Made by a program: the position numbers and the translations under genes
Notes under the pieces: model-generated
Told to the model about the DNA's origin: nothing
What the model saw: the letters and a program-made list of their open reading frames with translations, nothing else
The model's database searches: none
Shown here: piece after piece, positions 6,545 to 13,111 of the stretch
Layout of the letters: every line of letters starts with the position of its first letter
Position numbering within the stretch: the stretch's first letter is position 1
Assembly (NCBI GenBank): GCA_023254445.1
Contig: JALRLN010000032.1
Span: 1-13,111 of the forward strand
Source: Candidatus Poseidoniaceae archaeon
GTDB lineage: Archaea; Thermoplasmatota; Poseidoniia; Poseidoniales; Poseidoniaceae
Direction of reading: 5' to 3'
Length of the DNA: 13,111 nt

Positions 6545-7336
6545 ATGGCGCCCCGAGTGGACCTGCTCGGGACGGGAAACGCCTTCCTTCCACGTGGCCG
6601 CTTCCACTCGATGGCCTTGGTGGACGGCATTCACCTCATCGACGCCTCGCCTACCGCCCTCGCCTCGTTGCGGCGTGCAGGGCGTTCACCGGCTGACCTT
6701 CGGTCGGTGTTGGTGACCCACACGCACGGCGACCATGTCTTTGGTTTCCCCTTCTTGCTCCTCGAACGCCGCTACATCTCCGACCGCGAAGGCCTTCATC
6801 CATTGACCGTGGTCGGGGCGCCGGGGGTTGAGGAACGGTTGCGTTCCCTCTGTGCATTGGCCTACCCGGGCAGCCTTGACGCTCTCTTGGATCAGGTGAC
6901 CTTCCTCACCACGCCAACGGGCATGCTCGAGGGGGGTTGGACGTACAAGATGTTCGATGTGCACCACGATGCGGCGACCGTCCCTCACGGATACACGCTG
7001 CGCCACGTCGATGGCGCCTCTGTGGTCCATGGTGGCGATACCGGCCCCTGTGCTTCCTTCGAAGGGGCGGTCGCCGGGGCCGCGTTGACCGTTGTCGAAA
7101 TGGGCGTCCCAGAATGGGTCCCAACCGAGCACCACCACCGTCCAAGCGACGTCGTGGCCTTGGCGGAACGCCACCCAGACGTTCGCTTTGCGGTCACGCA
7201 TACCTTCGTTGACGACGACGGGCCTGGGCCTGTGACCGTCACGGCGGATGAGCCCCCGATGCCCGCGAACGTTCACCTCTCGTCCGACGGCGACGCATGG
7301 GAATGGGATGGAACGGAGTGGACGCCGCTCCAGTGA
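6545..7336 (+). CDS. Metallo-beta-lactamase-fold hydrolase, RNase Z-like
   Basis: The protein has 263 residues from the ATG at 6545, where it reads MAPRVDLLGTGNAF, the usual first strand of RNase Z/ElaC-like proteins. The zinc-binding motif THTHGDH gives H59, H61, D63 and H64. Further metal ligands are probably H140 or H141 (DVHHD), D165 (HGGDTG) and H219 (VTHTF). RNase Z trims the 3' trailer of tRNA precursors, but this family also contains other phosphodiesterases, and the third-His region differs from the RNase Z consensus as I remember it. I therefore keep to fold level. The C-terminus has an odd Trp-rich tail (DAWEWDGTEWTPLQ). An in-frame ATG at 6506 would add 13 residues that do not look conserved. 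It is cytoplasmic, with no signal peptide. Confidence 0.85.
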   Translation: MAPRVDLLGTGNAFLPRGRFHSMALVDGIHLIDASPTALASLRRAGRSPADLRSVLVTHTHGDHVFGFPFLLLERRYISDREGLHPLTVVGAPGVEERLRSLCALAYPGSLDALLDQVTFLTTPTGMLEGGWTYKMFDVHHDAATVPHGYTLRHVDGASVVHGGDTGPCASFEGAVAGAALTVVEMGVPEWVPTEHHHRPSDVVALAERHPDVRFAVTHTFVDDDGPGPVTVTADEPPMPANVHLSSDGDAWEWDGTEWTPLQ

Positions 7337-7524
7337 CGCTGTAAGAATCCGGCGTCGAACCCGCAGAAATGGTCCGGTAATCGTCACCGGTTATAGCCGC
7401 TCCGTGGGGTCGGAGTTGGCCGATTCCGAGACCTTCTGTGGGCAGGCTTATGAGGGGGACTCGGACTCCGAGAAATCATGCTGGCGCCTGCCCCAATCGC
7501 TCCCTCGGTTGGGTATGAAGCGGG
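7337..7524. other. Non-coding gap with nested inverted repeats upstream of orc1/cdc6
   Basis: The 188-bp stretch holds no convincing gene. It has CTCCG/CGGAG at 7400-7404 and 7411-7415. It also has an outer pair GGGCAGGC (7440-7447) and GCCTGCCC (7486-7493) enclosing a tight hairpin CTCGG-ACT-CCGAG (7460-7472). TTATAG at 7391-7396 and TTATGA at 7449-7454 are the only TATA-like pieces and are far from the GTG start. The structures could belong to a terminator of the preceding gene, to the cdc6 leader, or to a replication origin, which in archaea often adjoins orc1/cdc6. I see no clear origin-recognition-box repeat or AT-rich unwinding element. Confidence 0.5.
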
Positions 7525-8775
7525 GTGGCGCTCGTGACGGGCAACATCTTCGATGAGGCTTTGGAGCGGGCCACGCTCTTCCGAAACAAGGAGCACCTTC
7601 GGCACAGCTTCCGACCTTCGCACCTGCCGCACCGGGACAGGGAAGTCGAACAACTGTCGTTCAACCTCCTCGAAGCCCTTCGTGGGCAGATTCCATCGAA
7701 CATGATTCTGTACGGCGTGACCGGAGCGGGAAAGACGGCCGTCACGTCCTTCGTCTGCAACCAACTCGTCGAGAAGGGTGAGCAAATCGGACGCTCCGTG
7801 CACGCCATCACCGTCAATTGCCGGCAGATCGACACGCAGTACCGCGTGCTGACCCATCTCGGAAACTCCCTCCTTGAGGATCACGAGGTCGACGAAATCC
7901 CGTTCACAGGGTGGCCAACCGACCGGGTGCTCAACGAACTCGTCCGTCGCATGGAGCAGCGGCAGGGCGTCTACATCCTCGTGCTTGACGAAATCGATCA
8001 CCTCGTGCGAAAGGCAGGAGACGACTTGCTCTACAACCTCACCAACCTCAACAGTTCGTTGAACAAGGCCCGTTGTTGCGTGATTGGCATCTCCAACGAC
8101 CTGAAGTTCACCGATTTCCTCGACCCTCGCGTTCGTTCCCGCCTCGGTCAGCAGGACGTGGTGTTCAACCCATACGTCGCGGACCACCTGAGGGACATCC
8201 TCGTCGAACGCGCAAGTTCCGCGTTGCGGGACGATGCTCTTGACGAGGGCGTGATTGAACTCTGTGCAGCCCTCGCTGCTCAAGAGCACGGCGATGCCCG
8301 TTGTGCCCTGGACCTGCTTCGTGTGTCCGCGGAACGTGCTGAGATGGAAGGCTCACCCATGGTTGGTATGCACCACGTGCGCGCTGCTCAGTCCCAAATC
8401 GAGGCCGATCAGATCACACCGGTCATCCGCTCGCTTCCCTCCCAGCAGAAATTGGTGCTCGCCGCCGTGTTGCTCGCGGAACGTTCGGGTGCGAAGGGCA
8501 TTCAAACGGGTGAGGTCTACGACATCTACGATCAGGCGTGCCTCCATGTCGGCAAATCCTCGTTGACGCCTCGTCGTGTGTCCATGCTCATCTCGAACCT
8601 TGACATGCTTGGCGTGATCACTGCGCGCACCGTGAGTCGAGGGCGGTACGGGCGAAGCAAAGAGATCCACTCGAGCCTTCCTCCAAACGTGGATGCTGAA
8701 CGGATCATTTCCGAGTCCGACGACGACCTCGCTCCACTCTTCGCCGCAACCTACCGGCGACAGACGAGGCTCTGA
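7525..8775 (+). CDS. cdc6: Orc1/Cdc6 replication initiator ATPase
   Basis: The 416-residue protein is a full-length archaeal Orc1/Cdc6. It is an AAA+ ATPase with Walker A GVTGAGKT (64-71), Walker B VLDEIDHL (153-160), sensor 1 GISND (188-192), a candidate arginine finger in RVRSRL (202-207) and sensor 2 GDARCALDLLR (256-266). A winged-helix DNA-binding domain covers about 300-385 (SQQKLVLAAVLLAER, then RRVSMLISNLDMLGVI). The protein binds origin repeats and helps load the MCM helicase. The start is GTG at 7525; a second in-frame GTG at 7534 is also possible, and there is no upstream ATG in frame. The downstream gene begins 56 nt later with its own TATA box, so the two are probably separate transcription units. 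Confidence 0.96.
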   Translation: MALVTGNIFDEALERATLFRNKEHLRHSFRPSHLPHRDREVEQLSFNLLEALRGQIPSNMILYGVTGAGKTAVTSFVCNQLVEKGEQIGRSVHAITVNCRQIDTQYRVLTHLGNSLLEDHEVDEIPFTGWPTDRVLNELVRRMEQRQGVYILVLDEIDHLVRKAGDDLLYNLTNLNSSLNKARCCVIGISNDLKFTDFLDPRVRSRLGQQDVVFNPYVADHLRDILVERASSALRDDALDEGVIELCAALAAQEHGDARCALDLLRVSAERAEMEGSPMVGMHHVRAAQSQIEADQITPVIRSLPSQQKLVLAAVLLAERSGAKGIQTGEVYDIYDQACLHVGKSSLTPRRVSMLISNLDMLGVITARTVSRGRYGRSKEIHSSLPPNVDAERIISESDDDLAPLFAATYRRQTRL

Positions 8776-8802
8776 GCGAGGCACGCCGCCGCTGCGACGT
8801 CG

Positions 8803-8808
8803 TTATAA
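8803..8808 (+). promoter_or_regulatory. TATA box of the four-helix membrane protein gene
   Basis: TTATAA, inside GTTATAAC, is centred about 26 bp before the ATG at 8832. It is the best TATA box in the window and argues for a leaderless mRNA starting at that ATG rather than at the GTG at 8820. Confidence 0.65.
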
Positions 8809-8831
8809 CAGGGAGTCAGGTGGCGAGCGAC

Positions 8832-9554
8832 ATGAGTGAAGCCGTCACGGACGACCGTGGGCTGGTGCAGATGGTGCTTGAACCGTCCGCGACCTCTGCT
8901 CGGTGGTTCGTCGGCTTGGGTGCGTGGGGCCTCCTCTTGGCGGTGCTGAACATCCTCCACCTCGCACATCCGACGCAACGCATCTCGTGGGCTGGGGTGC
9001 TGACGATGGGTGAGTTGAACAAGGCCTTCGAGCCCCAAACGACCGCGAGCGCCTTCGTGGCCAGCGATGCTGTGTTCATGGCGCTCTGCGGCGGAGCGCT
9101 CTTCCTCGGGCTTCGTTCCATTGCCAAGGAAGACGGAGGCGTGGAGCAGTTCCTGAAGAGCCTCCTTTCCAACCGCACCTGGAAGGCCCTGTCGTCGACG
9201 AAGGACGGGGCGACCATGACCATGGCTGCCTGGAGCCTCCTCGTCGGTCTGCTCTTCTACCTCGTGTGGGGCCTCCGCTACAGCGGTTGGTTCGACCCGG
9301 GCGTCTACTCCGTCAGTGCCATCCTCGTCGCGTTTGGGTTCGGCCTCCGCTTCTACTCCATCGCCGACGAGGGCCGTCGTCAGGCCGCCACGAGCGAACG
9401 GAGCATGGTCGCCGTTGGAAATTCCTCGTTCGCCACCCTCTCTCGAGCAGAACAGAAGGCTGCACGTCGCGCTGAGGCGAAGGCCAAGGCCCTCGCGAAG
9501 GCCGAAGCAAGCAAGGCCGTTTCCGCGCCTGCACTCCCCGCCGAAGAAGAGTGA
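8832..9554 (+). CDS. Four-helix membrane protein of unknown function
   Basis: The protein has 240 residues and I do not recognise its family. Four hydrophobic segments are visible at about 25-44, 77-96, 128-148 and 157-175, separated by short loops. The C-terminus (about 203-228) is a run rich in Ala, Lys, Arg and Glu that should form a charged cytoplasmic helix, followed by a Pro/Glu end. There is no signal peptide separate from the first helix, no catalytic motif and no cysteine pair. A GTG start at 8820 would add MASD, but the TATA box position favours the ATG. It ends 4 bp from the stop of the convergent glycosyltransferase gene. Confidence 0.8.
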   Translation: MSEAVTDDRGLVQMVLEPSATSARWFVGLGAWGLLLAVLNILHLAHPTQRISWAGVLTMGELNKAFEPQTTASAFVASDAVFMALCGGALFLGLRSIAKEDGGVEQFLKSLLSNRTWKALSSTKDGATMTMAAWSLLVGLLFYLVWGLRYSGWFDPGVYSVSAILVAFGFGLRFYSIADEGRRQAATSERSMVAVGNSSFATLSRAEQKAARRAEAKAKALAKAEASKAVSAPALPAEEE

Positions 9555-9558
9555 TTGA

Positions 9559-10677
9559 TCACCGCTCGCGGTGGCCGTTCGCTCCGGTTGCGGCGTCCCA
9601 CACCCCGAGCACGAGGCCGGTCCAAAGCCCCCATGACCAGGTGAGGATGAGCAAGCGAAGGCGAAACGACGTGGGTCCGAGGATCGACCCGGCTCCGAAG
9701 GTCCGTTGCGAGGACGCGATGGCCTGCCGGTTGACGCTCCCCAAGGCCGTCGCCCACATGCTCATCTCCGTGAACAGCAGGAGACCAAAGGCGAGGGCGA
9801 AGGCTGCTTCTGGTACGGTACCGATGTCGTCGCTCCATCCACGGTTGAGGTAGGTGCTGAGCCCGACGACCACGCACGTCAACGTCGCGAGGCGAAGCGG
9901 GAGGTTGGCCAGCACCAGCCATGACGTCCCAATGAAATCGAAGGCCATCCCCTTGCGCGCGCTGCGGGGCCACCGACGCATGATACGGACGTGGGCTCGT
10001 GCGTCGCGTCGCCGTTTCGCGACGAAGCGGTGTCGGCCTTCCTCCGGGACGTGTCGAACGAGGGCGTCTGGGGCATAGACGATTGAACCTCCCGCTGCGA
10101 TGAGCGCAAGGCTGACTTCCATGTCCTCTGCGTGGTACCACGTCGGATTGAACCCGCCAACAGCGTGCAAAGCGTCCGCTCGAAACATCGAGCACGGTCC
10201 GTTCGCTAAGCTCGTGCGTCGAGGTCGGCTCCTGTATTTCCGTTCAATCTCAGCCGATCGGAGGCGTGAAACGAGATCATCGCCCTCCTCAAAGACGGTA
10301 CGGCCGGTGACCGCAACGACATCTTCGCCTTCGAGTTCTTCCCGGGCCGTCATCAGGGATGAAATCCAATCTGGCATTGGCCGCACATCGATGTCGGTGA
10401 TGGCAATCCATTCCCCGCGAGCGGCAGACCGAGCCGCTTCCCGTGCAGCGGAGAGGCCCTCTGGCTCGCGTTGCACCACGGTCACGGGAATCTCTCCCTC
10501 GGGGTCGTGGTAGGCCTGCAGGACGGCGCCGGAGGCGTCGGTTGATCCATCGTCCACGGCAATGATTTCCAGCGGCCGCCAGGTCTGCTCCAACAAGGCG
10601 TCCATGCAGCCCTTCACCCACGCTTCACCGTTTCGTACGCAGACGGTGACGCTCACGAGCGGCACGGTGCCGGTCAT
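9559..10677 (-). CDS. Family 2 glycosyltransferase with C-terminal membrane segments
   Basis: The 372-residue protein has a GT-A domain of glycosyltransferase family 2 and about three membrane helices. Visible are the N-terminal strand VSVTVCVRNGEAW, DDGSTD (42-47), the metal-binding DxD as DID (95-97), GPCSMFRADAL (160-170) and HAEDMEVSLAL (182-192), whose ED is the usual catalytic-base region. Hydrophobic stretches follow at about 248-275, 288-312 and 340-362. Such enzymes transfer a sugar from a nucleotide sugar to a lipid or growing glycan at the cytoplasmic face, for example in surface polysaccharide or protein glycosylation; donor and acceptor are unknown. Its ATG overlaps the stop of the CoA-biosynthesis gene as TGATG, with GAGGTGG 4 nt upstream, so it is translationally coupled to that gene. 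A GTG one codon upstream is the alternative start. Confidence 0.9.
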   Translation of the reverse strand: MTGTVPLVSVTVCVRNGEAWVKGCMDALLEQTWRPLEIIAVDDGSTDASGAVLQAYHDPEGEIPVTVVQREPEGLSAAREAARSAARGEWIAITDIDVRPMPDWISSLMTAREELEGEDVVAVTGRTVFEEGDDLVSRLRSAEIERKYRSRPRRTSLANGPCSMFRADALHAVGGFNPTWYHAEDMEVSLALIAAGGSIVYAPDALVRHVPEEGRHRFVAKRRRDARAHVRIMRRWPRSARKGMAFDFIGTSWLVLANLPLRLATLTCVVVGLSTYLNRGWSDDIGTVPEAAFALAFGLLLFTEMSMWATALGSVNRQAIASSQRTFGAGSILGPTSFRLRLLILTWSWGLWTGLVLGVWDAATGANGHRER

Positions 10678-11693
10678 CACGCCACCTCAAACCCGTTGAG
10701 GATGCGCCTGCATCGCTCTTTCATCTCCAGCGTGCTTCGTTGGAGCATCACCCCGCGGCCCGGCATGCCAAAGACAATCACGGCACTCAGCGGGGCCATC
10801 AGGTGGAGGTACAGCGGCGCAAGGTCCTCTTCGCCGTCCACGTCCACAAGGCACGTGGTGTCCCCTCGCATCGCCACCATGAGGCAGTGAAGCAGATCTG
10901 GCGTTAATCGCCCAGCGGGTGAACGAGCGCTCAAACGTCGCTCAAAGCGATGGGTGTTCACGCGCTCCGCCTCTTCCAACCTCGAGCGCTTTGTGAGGCC
11001 GTCGACCAGCGCAACGTCAGGAACGATGCCCATCTCAAGCAAGGTGCGAGCAGTGACGTCGCCCACGGCGATCAAAGGCGAGGTGTGGGGCTGAAGGGTT
11101 TCGACGAGGGCGCCCATCGCGACCTCTGGGTGGTCTTCAGGCCCATCGAACGGCTCCCCTGCTGGCTCTTTGAGTCGAAGGCCAGCCTCCAAGGTCATGA
11201 CGAGGTCATTCGTTGTCCACGAAGCCTGAATCCACGCTGCGCCGTGCAGGTCGCAATCACCAGCACGGATGCGGCTCGAGGAGAGGATGCCTCCGTCCTC
11301 GCAGCGACGGTGTGGGACTTCGATGAGGACGAGCGGTGAGCGTCCTTGCTTGGCACGCTCCTGATTGATACGTTCACCCCCTGCGAGCGTTTCCGGACTT
11401 ACGACGAGCGCATCGGCGGTCGGGTGCTGCGGCGCAGGCCCCATCTCGTCGTCCAAGGTGTGCAGGCTCCATCCCATCGGTTGGAGGTCCTGAAGCGCTT
11501 GATGAACGGACTCGAGGCGATCGTCGAAGGGCTGCACGTACGGTCCTTTGGACGACGCCATCCGATCGCTGGTGACGTGGACCTCCAGATGAGCGGCCGC
11601 ACCAAGGCCGGTGCTCAGAAGATCGAGATGTCCGTCGTGCAGCCTGTCGAAGGTGCCACCGACGAGGCACCGCTTGAACCGAGGCGGGTCCAT
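10677..11693 (-). CDS. Bifunctional phosphopantetheine adenylyltransferase / GTP-dependent dephospho-CoA kinase
   Basis: The 338-residue protein fuses two enzymes of CoA biosynthesis. Residues 1 to about 155 are an archaeal/eukaryotic-type phosphopantetheine adenylyltransferase with GGTFDRLHDGH (12-22, the HxGH nucleotidyltransferase motif) and LSSSRIR (137-143). Residues about 160-338 match DUF359, shown in Thermococcus to be a GTP-dependent dephospho-CoA kinase. Evidence is GDVT (211-214), ALVDGLTKR (228-236), SPAGRLT (258-264), CLVDVDGEEDLAPL (281-294) and FGMPGRGVM (308-316). Together they would turn 4'-phosphopantetheine into CoA by way of dephospho-CoA. The normal NPAG motif reads SPAG here. 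I chose the ATG at 11693 because the PPAT fold begins at once and CATAAG lies about 27 bp upstream; the frame open to 11786 adds only low-complexity sequence. It supplies CoA for the acyl-CoA enzymes elsewhere in the window, though they are not in one operon. Confidence 0.92.
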   Translation of the reverse strand: MDPPRFKRCLVGGTFDRLHDGHLDLLSTGLGAAAHLEVHVTSDRMASSKGPYVQPFDDRLESVHQALQDLQPMGWSLHTLDDEMGPAPQHPTADALVVSPETLAGGERINQERAKQGRSPLVLIEVPHRRCEDGGILSSSRIRAGDCDLHGAAWIQASWTTNDLVMTLEAGLRLKEPAGEPFDGPEDHPEVAMGALVETLQPHTSPLIAVGDVTARTLLEMGIVPDVALVDGLTKRSRLEEAERVNTHRFERRLSARSPAGRLTPDLLHCLMVAMRGDTTCLVDVDGEEDLAPLYLHLMAPLSAVIVFGMPGRGVMLQRSTLEMKERCRRILNGFEVA

Positions 11694-11717
11694 TGGTGGG
11701 AGGGCTGCCTTTCGGTG

Positions 11718-11723
11718 CTTATG
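11718..11723 (-). promoter_or_regulatory. TATA-like element of the CoA biosynthesis gene
   Basis: CATAAG on the minus strand is centred about 27 bp before the ATG at 11693, the expected distance for a leaderless mRNA. It supports that start over the longer frame. Confidence 0.45.
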
Positions 11724-11761
11724 GGAATCGGCGTGGCAAGGTGAGGGTGAGGGGGTCTGTT

Positions 11762-11823
11762 CCCCCGCGCGAACGGCCCGTATCATCGCCGTGCGGCTCC
11801 AAGGCCTGACCCAAGCGCGGGGG
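11762..11823. repeat. Inverted repeat with internal hairpins in the gap upstream of the CoA gene
   Basis: CCCCCGCGC (11762-11770) and GCGCGGGGG (11815-11823) are perfect 9-bp complements. The 44-nt interior contains ACGGC/GCCGT (11773-11777 with 11788-11792) and a weaker GGC/GCC (11795-11797 with 11804-11806), so a branched fold is possible. On the minus strand it lies just before the promoter of the CoA gene, so it may mark the end of the upstream transcript or a structured RNA. No T-run is next to it. Confidence 0.45.
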
Positions 11824-12025
11824 GAGGTCTGTGCAACCGGTTGGTTGTCTCGGATTCATCCTGACGTCGTCCGAGGACCCTTTGCCGGTCACGATTCCGC
11901 TGTTGCACCACCCGTCATTCCCGAGGGTCGGGGCGGTCTTCGAAGCGGTCCACGGCCTTGGTATCAGACGTCATCGCCGGTTGCACAGTGGCTCGGCCTG
12001 ATGTTGCAGGTGTGGCGTAGGTACG

Positions 12026-13111
12026 TTATCGCCTTCGGCTTTGAACGCGTCGGCGCTGGATTTCGCGGCCAACAGCATCCGAGCGCCCCTCCAGGCCAAC
12101 GTGGGGTGGCCACGTTTCGGTTGGCCAGAGCAACCAGCAGGCGTGAATGTGTGAACGACCGCGGGGCGGAGGGCGCTGCTCTTCCCGGGCCATGACCCCT
12201 TCGAGCAAGTCATGCACACCATCGTGCCCCGGTCCTTCGTCCACGAGGTGCAGGTCCACCAAGGCGGCGGCCGTCACGTCCTCCACCCGTTGTGGGGGAA
12301 TGCCGGGTGCTTGCCCTGCCTCGCGAAGGGAGCACGCAACCACCCACGGGACACGGGTGCTGGCCAACCACCGGCGGCCGCGTGCTGTGGCCGCCATCTG
12401 CGTCAGCCAAGGCGTGGACCATGCAGCCCACCACGCCATCGGAAGCCGCTCGCAGATGGACATGATCAGGTCCGTGGACATCACCCCCGTTCCCGCCTGC
12501 CTCCATGCCTTCCACGTGTCCAAACGTTCGTCCAACGGCCCGTCTTCGAACAAGAGCCGGTCCGCGACAGATTCCCAGTGCACGGGGAGCAGCACCTCAA
12601 AGTGAAGCGGGTCGGAAATCCACGCGTCGATGTCCGACGCTCTGGCGGGTTGGCCAGGCGGGGAAGCAAGCAAGCGTGCTGTGGACGCAACGGCGTTGGA
12701 CGATGCGTTTCGTCCCTCCGCTTCCCCGCGGTCTGGCAGCACATGAACCAGGTGCAGCGCGGCTGCTGCGCGGTAGGCCTCATCCCCATTCGACGCATGC
12801 CGAAGCAGCCAACCTGCCGATGCGTTGCGTACGTCATGCAGCGGCATCCATGATGCAGGGACTCGGTCGTGAAGACGTTCCCAACGTCGCTCGCGCTCAC
12901 CCGCCGTTGATGCAATCCACGATGCGATGGCGTCGATGGGCTCCAGTTCGTCTGCCAACGCATCGTCTCCATCGGGCCACGCTGCGAGGGCTTCGCGGCG
13001 AGGGAAGTCTGGATCATGTGTGCTGCGTGGTCCCTCGATGACTGGCCTCGCTTGCGGGTTGATGGAGAGCAGGGCGCGGGCGTGCTCTGGAAGATCACCG
13101 TCCCAGATCCG
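12026..13111 (-). CDS. Unrecognised protein, 5' end beyond the right window edge
   Basis: The frame is open from the right edge to a stop at 12026, giving 361 visible residues; the true start lies outside the window. I do not recognise the family. The visible part is rich in Trp, Ala, Arg and Asp, likely alpha-helical, with no membrane segment or clear catalytic motif. Pieces such as YRAAAALHLVHVLPDRGEAE and SICERLPMAWWAAWSTPWL suggest a repeat-like helical protein. The last 35 residues are low in hydrophobic content and end in RRRVQSRRR, so the authentic C-terminus could be earlier if there is a sequencing frameshift. No in-frame ATG start fits the downstream part well (the first start-like codon, at 12958, is TTG), which favours a gene continuing past the edge. 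Confidence 0.65.
   Translation of the reverse strand, partial: RIWDGDLPEHARALLSINPQARPVIEGPRSTHDPDFPRREALAAWPDGDDALADELEPIDAIASWIASTAGERERRWERLHDRVPASWMPLHDVRNASAGWLLRHASNGDEAYRAAAALHLVHVLPDRGEAEGRNASSNAVASTARLLASPPGQPARASDIDAWISDPLHFEVLLPVHWESVADRLLFEDGPLDERLDTWKAWRQAGTGVMSTDLIMSICERLPMAWWAAWSTPWLTQMAATARGRRWLASTRVPWVVACSLREAGQAPGIPPQRVEDVTAAALVDLHLVDEGPGHDGVHDLLEGVMAREEQRPPPRGRSHIHACWLLWPTETWPPHVGLEGRSDAVGREIQRRRVQSRRR

Larger units (their letters stand above)
11694..12025. other. 332-bp stretch without a supported gene
   Basis: No frame on either strand gives a convincing protein. Next to the CoA gene is its TATA-like element. At 11762-11823 a long GC-rich stem encloses smaller hairpins. 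A 56-codon GTG frame at 11831-12001 is present but unsupported. I saw no tRNA T-loop pattern. The remainder, about 11830-12025, shows nothing I can name. Confidence 0.5.

Noticed and set aside
7690..7705. Single GAACATG half-site inside cdc6
   Set aside because: It lacks the second half of the palindrome and lies in the coding sequence around the Walker A region, so chance is the best explanation.
11694..11786. Start of the CoA gene at 11786
   Set aside because: The added 31 residues are Pro/Ser/His-rich and unlike the family. A TATA-like element lies inside this stretch at the right distance from the ATG at 11693.
11831..12001. 56-codon plus-strand frame starting with GTG after a GGAGGT stretch
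   Set aside because: The spacing between the SD-like sequence and the GTG is only 2 nt, there is no TATA box at a useful distance, and the peptide has no recognisable feature.

Overview
The window looks like a high-GC euryarchaeal genome fragment. The archaeal signals are an Orc1/Cdc6 initiator, a Bat-type (HTH_10) regulator, an archaeal-type phosphopantetheine adenylyltransferase joined to a DUF359-type GTP-dependent dephospho-CoA kinase, and TATA-like elements placed about 26 bp before several start codons, as expected for leaderless archaeal mRNAs. A marine Thermoplasmatota lineage (Marine Group II / Poseidoniales) is my best guess, but no rRNA or other definitive marker is present.

Left part (1-6432, all on the minus strand): a CoA-thioester metabolism locus. 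In transcription order it holds a CysJ-like FAD/NADPH reductase lacking the FMN domain, a stand-alone biotin carboxylase, a Bat-type HTH regulator, a BoxB-like diiron oxygenase of the benzoyl-CoA epoxidase family, an unrecognised 178-aa protein, an EamA/DMT transporter, and the N-terminus of a 3-hydroxyacyl-CoA dehydrogenase that runs off the left edge. Perfect palindromes built on GAACATGTTC sit in front of both the regulator and the BoxB-like gene. They are absent from the other inter-gene spaces I checked, so they are likely the regulator's own operators. Taken together this suggests a regulated, oxygen-dependent CoA-thioester (possibly aromatic) degradation module in an archaeon. The exact substrate cannot be read from sequence.

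Middle (6433-9554, plus strand): an RNase Z-like metallo-beta-lactamase-fold protein divergent from the reductase, then a 188-bp gap with nested inverted repeats, the Orc1/Cdc6 gene, and a four-helix membrane protein with a clear TATA box and a leaderless start.

Right part (9559-13111, minus strand): a bifunctional CoA biosynthesis gene (adenylyltransferase plus kinase) overlapping a membrane-anchored family 2 glycosyltransferase by TGATG, preceded by a 332-bp non-coding stretch with a 9-bp perfect stem. An unrecognised gene enters from the right edge.
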